60,000 nt of DNA. It comes from Owenia fusiformis. Its lineage: Eukaryota > Annelida > Polychaeta > Sabellida > Oweniidae. The translations under genes and the position numbers were made by a program. The stretch lies in contig CAIIXF020000001.1 in the NCBI GenBank assembly GCA_903813345.2, positions 49,743,885 through 49,803,884 on the forward strand, given 5' to 3'. Shown piece after piece: positions 23,591 to 33,700 of the stretch. The notes below the pieces were generated by a model. The model ran no database searches. It had not been told where the DNA came from and saw only the letters and a list, made by a program, of their open reading frames with translations. Every line of letters starts with the position of its first letter. Position 1 is the first letter of the stretch.

Positions 23591-24860
23591 CATATATTAC
23601 CATTATAGTTGTTATAATTCAGAGACCTTTAATGATAGTTTAAGCTTACAACCTCACTACTTGAACCTCTAGCCTAGATCTTCTAGTCAGATTCTAAATC
23701 CATTCCAATCCTTGAAATCGTCAGTTCACTTTTCGACAGTCAAATGAATGCTTTACACGAGTCTCTAGCCAGTACATGAAACTTAGCTGAAAGCTTAAAA
23801 GCCTTAGATCAAAATTTCCTCTCAGTCACGGATTGTGACTTTTATCACTATATGAGCTTATTATATTCATCAGGTTGGCTACTATGCATGTGTTGCATAT
23901 GCGTCACACGATCTGATAGATCCAAATGCGTATGTTTTAAGTCCTCCCTTACCTGAGGTGCCGTTGTGAATCAGCCAAACATGACTGTGAATGCAGTATT
24001 CTCAGGAAGAAAAATTGAATCTAAAATATTTCCAGCGCTTTCAATGGGTTATTTAAAATTGGGAAGCTAGACCCACATTATCCCGTCCCATAGTCCTGGA
24101 ACGGGATAAGACCCACAGTGTTTATAAAATTGGGGTCCTGGCTCCGAAAAGTGGGTCCAAGCAATTTCAAAGGTAAACTAACAAGTTACACCACAATACT
24201 ATATATACTACATGTTTTAGAAGATTTATTAACAAAAACAGCCATATAACTCTAGACATATCAAATTGTACTGTCAAGAAGAAGATTGCTCAAGGTTATG
24301 TGTTCAATGCTCTCAGAAAGACATCGGAGCATTTGGTTCACAGTCTTGTGACGTGTATGCAGGGCTGTCAACTTGGGACCACCTAATATGAGTGACTTCA
24401 AAATGTTGGACACCTAAGTCCAAATCTGAACACTTTTGTCCAAATTTTGAACACCTTTGGCCAACTTTTAAACACCTTTGGCCAAAGTTTGAGCACCTTT
24501 ACCAAACTTTGATCACCTCAAATTTTTCGCCCTCGCTACGCTCGCGATGTCGCCAACGGGGGGGGGGGGGGGGGAGGGGGGGGGGGTAGGTACGAAAATT
24601 TCCAATGAACATGCGTGACATATACGGGATTCGCGTGACAAATCCGAACAAATTGCGTTCGGTTTTTTTTCCGACGTTCGTATTTTTACCGTATCGTAAA
24701 CGTATTTCGAAAAATTTTCTACAGAAATATTTTTGCTTGACAATTACCAGGTAAAATGCGTATTTGCGTGACATTTTCTGTCACGCAAAAAAAACTGGCG
24801 TGACTTCAAATTCTTCAGCAAATGCGTGACAAATACGCAAATTGCGGGACAGTTGACAGG
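23590..24860. other. intergenic or first-intron sequence with G-run and short repeats
   Basis: No gene is seen. A run of short repeats (GAACACCTTTGGCCAAVTTT, 24410-24510) is followed by a G-run of about 30 bases (24557-24586), then a stretch with repeated GCGTGACA words (24600-24870). The Gly- and Pro-rich frames here come from the G-run. Confidence 0.5.
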
Positions 24861-24869
24861 CCTGTGTAT

Positions 24870-25215
24870 GTCACCAGGAAGTCTGCGCCTGAATCCTTTT
24901 GCAATGCGATCAAATCCACATATGCATTGAGAGGCATACAATGCTTTGTCAAAAAATATACAGATTTCATTAAAAATGTCAAGGAATCATTAAGCTGGTG
25001 ATTTTGAGCCACGAACCTCGCCTCAAGTTTTTCCCTGACTGCTGCCACGCCGGAGTAGGACCATCGTTGTGCCTAGTGAGACTTCTCCTTTGATAGTCTT
25101 TGTTACAACCTCTCACAAATACAGTCTTTTTATTTGTTAAAATACACACAGTGCATTTCATTCCAACATCGGACAAATAAGCGAACTACTGGAATTCATC
25201 CAGCCATTTCGGCAA
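24870..25215 (-). pseudogene. broken fragment of a TTF-type zinc finger / hAT-like (C17orf113/ZNF862-like) ORF
   Basis: The minus strand reads WLDEFQ, an in-frame TAG, FAYLSDVGMKCTVC, then TNKKTVFVRGCNKDYQRRSL and TRH. This is the CxxC...GC...RH pattern of the TTF-type finger found in KIAA1586/ZNF862-like proteins derived from hAT transposases. After a frame change the homology resumes as LNDSLTFLMKSVYFLTKHCM and LNAYVDLIALQKDSGADF, a block typical of the same proteins. One stop and at least one frameshift show that it is dead. It probably marks an old hAT-related insertion. Confidence 0.55.
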
Positions 25216-25219
25216 AAAA

Positions 25220-26740
25220 CTCGTTGACGCTGCCCGGCTCCCGCCATTTTTAAATAGCTAAGTTACAACATCAAAATTTTTTTTTTGAATTTCAACAAAT
25301 TTGCACCTATTCAAGTATACCAAATGTAAGATATTTAGATAAATGAAAAGCATTTGATTTTGTAATAAATCGCCCGGCCCTCTCTCTTAACAACAAAACG
25401 TGGTAGCGTGGCTAGGGCCGGGAATATTACGAAACTAAATTTTGACTTGGTCTTATCAAATTATTTGCTTGGTCATTAATGGGAAATTTGGAATAATATG
25501 ATACGGGAAGGTGCTGACACCGTTAAATAACAAACTGAACTGAAATAGTGCAAACTGTGGGAGGGGGTGATTGCAATGTGATGATATAAATGGAATCTCT
25601 AACACAACTTGCACCTAAGTATTCTCAACAGATCACAATGTTAATAATGATATAAATTTGAATATATAGAATATAATGTATGAAATGGTATATTTACAAA
25701 GGAATATTTACATAATCAGAGTCACGAAGTTCGAACGAATAAGAAACTGTTAACTCTCAACAGGAACGATCTTATTATTGAACTTACTCTTGATTAAGAA
25801 TCTCACCAATCTCACTAACTATCTCATTCCCAACATTTAACTCCACTTACATGACAAAAGTTCTCTATGCATAGTATGACCTGAACTAATCAACACTGCG
25901 GTGACCATGAGCACCTTAAAATAATGGAACACTCAAAAAAGCAGAAATTCATGGAAATCCATTGATACACACTGATCGCTGAGCCAAATAACAAAGGATA
26001 TTCCTTTCCAAGCCTGACAGAAATCTACTTGAATATTCAAGACTAAAGTTGGAAAGTAATAAAAAATGGGTTTAAACTGAAACAACCTTATCCCTCGAAA
26101 TGCATCAAGGTTCCGAGATCTCAAAACCACGAGGTTGAGAACTTAAGGAACTGAGACAATGAGATTTCAGTTATAAACTAGAAACAAAAAGTAACTCATA
26201 TAATTGAGAAGTTTTAGCCTTTTGGTAACCGACTAAAAAGCGGCTCCCCAGAATCCTGAACAATAACCCAAGATTCCTTTAGAATAAAACGCCATGGTTG
26301 CCAGACTGAAATCTACATTATATCCTAGTCCTGTTTATAATCCTAAAATGTCCATCCATAATTCTGGTTTTCAAGTTCATTTCCCTACTCAAACAATTCA
26401 TTAGGTTTCTCCTTTGTTTGTCCCATATTCACTTATCAGTCTCGAATTCAACTCTAGCAATTCAATTTCTCCTATGTTTCTCCCATGTTCACTTTCTCAG
26501 TTTCATTCTAGCAATCCAGGACCTTTCTCCCATGTTTCTCACACGCTCACTATTCCAGCCTCAAAACTACATTCTGTCCTTAACACTAAAATATACCACT
26601 TGCTTTATAAAATATAACAATCAGCTAGAGCTAACACCATTGGTCAATGCATTGAATACTTATCCCCCTAACTTAACTCTTATTGGCTAAGCTCCTTTCT
26701 CTTTAAAACACTTTTAGGACTGATGGTCCTTGTAAAATCA
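25220..26740. other. non-coding stretch, putative DIS3L2 first intron
   Basis: AT-rich sequence without recognisable protein. At 26400-26560 there is a loose repeat of TCTCCTATGTTTCTCCCATG and CTCAGTTTCATTCTAGCAA. Nothing else was identified. Confidence 0.4.
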
Positions 26741-26742
26741 CA

Positions 26743-27036
26743 TTATAAACAAAATAACATTTGAAACAAGTTATTTAAAAGATAATGCACAAACTCAATA
26801 TAAAATAAAATGAATAGACAAATAAAAGTAGAAAGTAATGATGCCAGGATCATTACAATTTGAAATGGATCCACAGGGGTGGTATACGCTACAAGCATAA
26901 TATTAGCAATAAAAGTGACCATATTTATTACGAGATTAACATCCCAACCAAAGTATGCAGGCTTCTTTATCATTCTTATGACATGGTAATATGACCAAAA
27001 GTCAGTAGCACCTATCTCATATATTTCATACATCAT
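26743..27036 (-). CDS. unrecognised hydrophobic ORF, about 97 codons
   Basis: The minus-strand frame opens with two ATGs (27036, 27033) and reads YEIGATDFWSYYHVIRMI, then a long hydrophobic part that could form two or three membrane spans (NLVINMVTFIANIMLVAY; IVMILASLLSTFICLFILFY). The residue mix looks less random than that of neighbouring frames, but I recognise no family. It lies antisense within the putative first DIS3L2 intron. It may be a lone exon, a transposon remnant or chance in AT-rich DNA. Confidence 0.2.
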   Translation of the reverse strand: MMYEIYEIGATDFWSYYHVIRMIKKPAYFGWDVNLVINMVTFIANIMLVAYTTPVDPFQIVMILASLLSTFICLFILFYIEFVHYLLNNLFQMLFCL

Positions 27037-27479
27037 TATTGCCTTGGGTTTTCAAAATTGGAGATAAAATGCTTCCTGTACATATACTCCAAGAAAAATC
27101 TTATTTTGCACTGTTCATGTATGATTTAAGAAATGTCTCAAAAATAAAAACATGATTATCTGCATACTTGATAATTTAATATAAAATGGAATTCATCATA
27201 ATTATGGCAATAATGAAAGTGAACATTCTCCCACAAATTATATTTTTCTAGAATGTTTTCTTGAATAATTACCTACAGTGCACCATTCAAAGAGAATATT
27301 TTGATACCTTTTATTCTATTTTTGTCTACTTTTAAATGAGATTAAACATGTTTTATGCTTTAATCATATTCAAAATTGATTTTTCTTCAAGACTAAACTA
27401 ACACATATACATTTACCTAAAACTCTTTGAAATATTATCGATAAAGAGGAAGCATGGCACTGCTCATTTTGAAGTTCTC

Positions 27480-27660
27480 ATGTTTATAACACAGAGTTGC
27501 ATACCCTTGTTTAAAAACTTAAGGAAATTCTACAATGTTCCACAAAAAATTACAAAATCCTAAAATGCTGTATAAAAAATTACAGAATCATTAAATGTTG
27601 CAAAAAGTGACAAAATACTAAAATGTTGCATGAAAAAAATAACAAAATCCTCCTCACAAA
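27480..27660 (+). repeat. degenerate tandem repeat (AAAATNYTRCAYAAAAAATTACAAAATCC)
   Basis: About five imperfect copies of a unit of 28-40 bases around ACAAAATCCTAAAATG. It is non-coding and AT-rich. Confidence 0.55.
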
Positions 27661-27839
27661 AAATCCCAGGGAGAGCAATTTTTGAATAATCGTAAAATCG
27701 TATGGATCCAAATGTTAATAATCTTGAATTGCTGACATCTGCTTTAGCTGCTATAGTGAACATGATAACAAATTGATCTACAGTAGAATCTACAAGTAGA
27801 TGTTGGCAGAAGAAAATATCAAATTACATACATAGTATA

Positions 27840-28090
27840 TGCCCTAACCCTATGTTTTGCTTGAAAGCCAATTTTCAAATTTGCTGCTGGTTTCAAAATG
27901 GCCGCCATTTTAACGTTAATTTTACAGTATTTTAGTTGCAACATATGATGTAATAATATTAATATCTTGTTTTAAATGCAAAAGATCATATAGGATATGG
28001 ATCATATTTGGCTTATAGGTGGCCATTTCCAAAAATGGCAACCATGGCTGTTGTTTTGATTTGCTGCACCTTGGCATTGCCGTTATCTAG
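27840..28090 (+). mobile_element. fragment of a Helentron-like repeat, 3' end at CTAG|T
   Basis: It shares the ATGGCCGCCATTTTAACGT and GATTTGCT...TTGGCATTGCCGTT elements with 37253-38032, 45536-46055 and 56172-56746. It ends CTAG (28087-28090) followed by T, as do the two better copies. The 5' part is not recognisable. Confidence 0.5.
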
Positions 28091-28575
28091 TTAATTTTTT
28101 ATAATAGATCAGAACTAGCTTACAACATGATTCTTAGAGAAGCTTTTGTTTGTTTTGCCTTTGATTGAAAGAAGCTTTTAGAAAAAAGAAATAGAAGTGT
28201 GCAAAATTCCTGTGTCACAGTCAGGTGCATTTTGCCAAAATTAGATTTCCCACCACATATTAAAAACCTGGAAATTGGGACATCTGAATGTCAACATTTT
28301 TTAAAGTTCCATTTCAGAATATACCTGGACAGAGTTTACTTTGGTTTATTAATCATCATGCAAACTTTCTTGTTATTCATAGATGTCTCTTCATCCCTAT
28401 TTGTTGATATATAGTAGACATGATATTTACACATTTTATACTCGCACTTAACAACACTTAACAATTGTAACACAAAATCTTTCTCTAATCTATGGAATTG
28501 ATCAAGAAAAGGTCCTATCATTTCATCCATTCAATTGATGATTTTATGTTACATAAATTTTTAAAGCATTTTTTT

Positions 28576-28638
28576 GAGGTCTCCTCTGCCGAAGGCAGCG
28601 CAAAGTAGGAGCGTAGCGACTACTTTGCGGGAGACCTC
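28576..28638. repeat. perfect three-way-junction (T-shaped) palindrome, 63 bp
   Basis: The outer stem is GAGGTCTCC (28576-28584) with GGAGACCTC (28630-28638). Inside are two hairpins: CTGCC-GAA-GGCAG (28586-28598) and GCAAAGTAG (28600-28608) with CTACTTTGC (28620-28628) around an 11-base loop. All 23 base pairs are perfect, with one unpaired base at each junction arm. The word GAGACCTCGA recurs at 29811-29820. This could be a transposon terminus, a structured RNA or a cruciform-forming site; I do not recognise the family. Confidence 0.7.
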
Positions 28639-29026
28639 GAACCATTGATTACGTTTGCTCCTGTAATTATTCACTTCTTCACCTCTTTAACCTTTACCAT
28701 GCTGCCTTATTTCAGCAAATATATCCCACGCAACTGGCTTATTTTTCAAAGAGTGCAAAAAATGATATACCTGGACTAAATAATTAATATCTCAATAACT
28801 ACTGAATGAATCTGGATAAAATTTTCACAAAGGGAAGATACAGTGGCCTGGCTCATGAAAAAAAATGTTCTCATGGATTTTTTCGTACATTAACACGACT
28901 GGGCATAAATATACCATGAATACTCCTCCGGAATCCGCCGCTCCGCCTCTTCGTCTGGTCAGAATCCAAATCTGAATTTGCAGCGATCGAATGTTCAATT
29001 TTTCAATTCAGAAAATATTCTAGTTT

Positions 29027-29125
29027 CTATTTTCGATGACCGTTATCGGCTTCCAAGAGCCTAAAGAGCTCGAAATCGTAATCTATTTCCTCCACATTTT
29101 CGTTGTGATCGTATTTGTCCACCAT
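29027..29125 (-). CDS. 32-codon acidic small ORF, unrecognised
   Basis: From ATG at 29125 it reads MVDKYDHNENVEEIDYDFEL and ends EADNGHRK before TAG. The amphipathic acidic composition and the C-ended codons look more coding-like than the surroundings. No family was recognised. It lies 450 bases from the three-way junction and could be part of the same repeat. Confidence 0.2.
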   Translation of the reverse strand: MVDKYDHNENVEEIDYDFELFRLLEADNGHRK

Positions 29126-29129
29126 TTTG

Positions 29130-30590
29130 TACGATTCGTTCACTAAAAACAACTAAAACACTGTTCAAATTGTTGAATTGAGAATTATTTTTCGAAATAT
29201 CGCCATTTCTAGGTCAACAGGAAGTCATGTTAGGCACTGAATAAATCGGGCAATCTAATTGGACAATACGAATGGCGCGAAAAAGTAAAGTTTTTAAAAG
29301 TTTGAAATCGGGCGTACGGGTCCGCCGGCAGTTGTGAGAGACATTTTAGTTTCGGCGGACGAGTCCGCCGGCAGCACGCTAAAGGTTAAAATCAGATTTC
29401 AATCAGTTGATCAAATTTTCGGACTTTGACCTCAAATTCAAATATTAATATTTATAGAAAAAATACTGACTCCTTATTATATTTTTAAAAGTCTTTCAAA
29501 TAAAGTGAAATGAAGCCAAAATCAGCTAAAATTATGCAATGTCGTAAAATGGCGTGACTGGAATATGATGCAATCACCCGTGACGTTAGACACGTATTGC
29601 CACATCAACAACTAAACAAATAATTAATATAGACTTCACTGATTGGTTTAAAGATTCTTCGCATCATTTATGACGTCATAAACATGTTACCCAACCAACA
29701 ACTAAACAAATAACAAATAGGAATATAGGTTTGTTCAGTGCCACACTCTTGAATCAATTATAAACAGGGATAATCAACAGATATATGAGAGGGTCAGGCA
29801 TTTTTTGACTTGAGACCTCGACTCAAGGACTTTGCTGCATTTTCTTGTTCAAATCTGTGATGTCACGATGATACGCTGTGATGTCACCGAGGTGGCAATT
29901 TTTTTTAATTTCTCAGTATTTTTTTCTCGTATAAATGTTTTCTTAATATGCTAAATTAATAAGATTATGCAATATCATCAGCCTATCTAGGTTGAAAATA
30001 TTTATATACCATCAAAATCAATTCTTTGAATCACTTTTCTGCGTTTACGAGTTCATTAATTCCTTATTTTTGACCAATTTTCTTAATTTTTGGACACATA
30101 ATAGCTAAGGGTTTTTTAATTCTTTCATATATAGGCACTTATGGAATTTATCTGATGGAGGTATTTTTATTTAGAGTGTGGGGGGTATTTTCTTTTAAGG
30201 ACAAGTACAGAGAGAGTGGAATGGGGGTATTTCCCTTTCAAGATGACTCTAGTACATGTTCCGATGCCTGTGAGTTTGATTTTTCTATGCACCCCTAGAG
30301 AACACGGAATGTGATTTTTGGACTTGTAACTTGTAATTTACAAGTCCTTAGTTAGCTTGTATTTTTTTGGATATGCTTGATAAGTTTTACTTATAAGTCG
30401 TTTGAACTTGTACCAATTATTTTGAATCTTTGGGTTTGTAAGTTAGCATTCACTGTTCTTTGATTTGATGAATAACAAAATTGACCAACTTCTGTCTAGC
30501 CTGAGGAAATAACTATTACCCTCTAAATGTAGGTGAATCTCTCTTTTGAGGTTACCAACTACACATACACACTTGTATGCTTTCTTGTAT
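29130..30590. other. non-coding stretch before DIS3L2 coding exon 1
   Basis: No gene is seen. GGGTCCGCCGGCAG-type words occur twice (29319 and 29361). GTGATGTCAC occurs twice near 29860-29890. An acceptor-like polypyrimidine tract and TTTCTAG lie at its right edge. Confidence 0.4.
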
Positions 30591-30644
30591 TTCTAGAAAG
30601 AGAGACAAGAGAGATCTACCAAGCAATAATTGCAAAGTTTATAG

Positions 30645-30776
30645 ATGGCAGCCTTCGCTGGATCAGCTGGGGCCTGTGGTACCTCTAGACATATGGGCTC
30701 AGACAATTCTGAGTTCATGAAGATGAGACAAAAAGATGCGAAAAAAAGAGCAGAGAAGAAAGAATCGAAAATCAAG
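30645..30776 (+). CDS. DIS3L2: DIS3L2 coding exon 1
   Basis: The ATG at 30645 is followed by 44 codons ([20 protein letters not shown], then a basic stretch [14 protein letters not shown]) and a donor GTAGG. An acceptor-like TTTCTAG at 30590-30596 lies 48 bases upstream, so a 5' untranslated exon is probably spliced on. The basic end reads smoothly into the Lys/Glu run of the next exon. Confidence 0.8.
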
Positions 30777-33700
30777 GTAGGACCTCATTTTCATTCACCA
30801 TTGTAGGCAAAGGTTGATTGTTTGAAAAGGCAACATTTCCAAATCAAGATATTTGTCAGGGGTGGAATCATGATCCTAAAATTGGCGAGAGGTAAACATA
30901 AAAAGATGTGACAAGATTTTGGTGGGTTTATATAAGATTCAGGATTCTCAACATATTGACCAGAGGCAAGTAGGCCCTCATACTCTAATCTACAGATACT
31001 AAAGTCTGATGCAATGAATAAAACCGACTGGATAAAAACATAAAGTATGGGTCTTATTAAGCCCTTCAAAATGATATATAACTTATTGTGAATTGTTTCA
31101 TTTTCTTGCTTCGGGTAGATTCATTTACATTTTCTTTTTTCATTTTCTTTTCATTTTTCCAAAAAGTGATCAGTCTTCAAGTAGTTAACCAGTTGACCCC
31201 CTCAAGTATAAGATCCAGTGATAATGTATGTAATATATATTATATCTGCTAAAAAGATGTTAGTGGACCAGAAAAGGCAATAGGAGATGTAGGGATTGTT
31301 ATTGCACATGTTTCGTTTAAGCTTTTGTTTGATGAGTTGTGTAAATAGTAATACCCCAAGGATCAGAAACTAAAGTAGTTACAACTCTCTGAATGAGGGT
31401 TTTATATAACTACAGAATATAATTGATCATTTCAGTAAAAATGGTGACCTTACCTGTCAGTAATGGAGAAAATGTTTCACAGATAGTTCTCTGAAAAATA
31501 CTACAGGGCACAGCCTCTAGCTCAGGAATTGATTGTACTTAGTACAGAAAACAAGTGTATTCCTGTTGGTAGAAGAGCTGAAAAGTCTTCGTGAACTAGC
31601 CTGCTTCATTTACATTTGCCAAAACATAAAAAATGATAAGTTGTTGTTTTGACCCATTTTGTTATTTCAATGAGAGGTTTATTGAGAAATAATTTTGACT
31701 TTGGATACTCACAACTTTGTAAAACCCTGAGAAACAAATCAATTATTTGTTGTAGACAACTTAAGCAAATTCAATATACCAATAGGCGATAACGTTTAAT
31801 TTAGTTCAGTTTAGCTACCTCCCATTTGAAGAGCTCTCATGTATGGTACAACTTTGTCTACATCCGGGTTCTTTCTCATTGGATTACACAGGGGTGCTAT
31901 TTTCAATGCCACACTGCGACTCTATTAAAGCTGGACTACGCTCCGAAACGCAATCTTGGGTTGTTTCGGGGGTGAACTTTATCATTTTGAGCTTAATGAA
32001 AGATTATAGAATGATGAACAAATGGGGCAAATCTTGTGTAGAAATACTTACGATAAATGTGTCATTTCAAAGATTTTTCATTGAATTTGCTTCGATCGGT
32101 GCCGGCAATATGATTTTGGAAAGGTTTCTAAATGAAGAACGTGACGTCACTTCCGAATCATAGCATTCAAAATAAGTAGCGTTTAATTACTTCCTCCTTT
32201 CATAATAATACGGTGGTGTAGCGGGTAGAATCCTCGCTGAGCACTCGGGAGGCCCGGGTTCGAATCCCGCATTAGCCTTTTTATTTTTTTAACTAAATGA
32301 TTGTTCTTTGATATTACGCAGAAAAAAACAATTTTTATTTACATAAACTTTATATTAGAGCTTGAAAATGTAAAAACAATATATGTCAGCATATTGCGTT
32401 TTGGAGCGATGTGCAGGTTTAAACATTTTTTGTAAAGTTTCATTTGCACAAACGCTAGGTATGTATGTAATTAAGATATATGACAAAGCTTTTTGAACTA
32501 TAATCCCCAAATCCGAAGAAATCTGTATGAAAATGCCTTCCAATTCCATTTACGTCACTGATTTCCCAGAAATTGCTCAGACACCATCGAAGATCGAAAA
32601 AATATAAATAATGTTACTTTGAATCTCCGATTATCTTTCTGATTATTGAATAGATTGGATCATATAACTATGCTTGAGGGCTGATGGAAGATCAGAAGCT
32701 GAGAAACGTTCAGAGTAATCGACTCGTTCGGCGGGCAATGAAAATTTGTCCGTTCCAAAGCGATGCATCATGGGAGATATTTATGTAAATTACCACCTGA
32801 ACACTTATCGCGAATAGGAGTATTGTCTATTTAAATTTCATTTTTGAGAGCAATTGGATGGATATTTTCTCATATGATTTTTGGCAACCTAACCATTTCC
32901 TATTGGTTTACATGGGTCCTACCATTTTTTGAAATCATCAAAGTTGGAGGGAAATTAGCGCAACAGATTTCAGACAGTCATATGTTTCAATATTGATTTT
33001 GGCCATTTTCTGAGGATTTAAACAGCATCAATATGTTGCGTTTTGAGACACAGTTAATCCCTTTAAAGGAATATTCCCCATGTTATTTTCCCATAAGGAA
33101 AACTCATGCACTATTTCTTTCAGCTAATTTTGTTGTTCACCCATAATGGATATCTTTAAAACCCTGAAGGGATCACTTATTCCTTTAAAGTGGTTAACTG
33201 TGTGTCAAAACATATTGATACAACAAAAATTGAAAAAGCAGGGGTGGAAGGGATTGAAAATCAGAACAACATTGCAGAAAAACATGTGGGTGGGTTGTTT
33301 GCACCTCCCTGGTCTCAAAGTCGAAATTATTTTATCATCTCTATGAGTGCTTTTCCTGGAGGTAATACATTGATCTAACATATGCACCTGTTTAAATCCT
33401 CATAGAATAGCCGCAATCTAACACATGACTGTCCAAAATCTGTTACTTTCCCTCCTCCTTTGACATCAATTTTTGACCTATTGTAATAGGGATGTTGAAG
33501 GTATTTGGAATCTGAAAGTGAGGTTTATGCCTGGGTCACATTTGCTCCGATCTATCAGCCGACGCCCGGCCAATTGAGTGTTTTGTTCAATATTGTGTTC
33601 AATTTTGAACAAATACAATACTCAATTGGCGGGGCGCCATAGTGAAAATCAGAGCAAATGTGACCAAGGCATTATAGAGAAAGTGAAAGTCAGATATCAG

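Noticed and set aside
24499-24774. Pro/Gly-rich frames across the G-run
   Set aside because: The Pro and Gly residues come from a homopolymer G/C tract.
31843-32163. 106-codon plus-strand frame
   Set aside because: No family recognised, composition like surrounding DNA, no splice or start context beyond an ATG-like start; kept only as a note.
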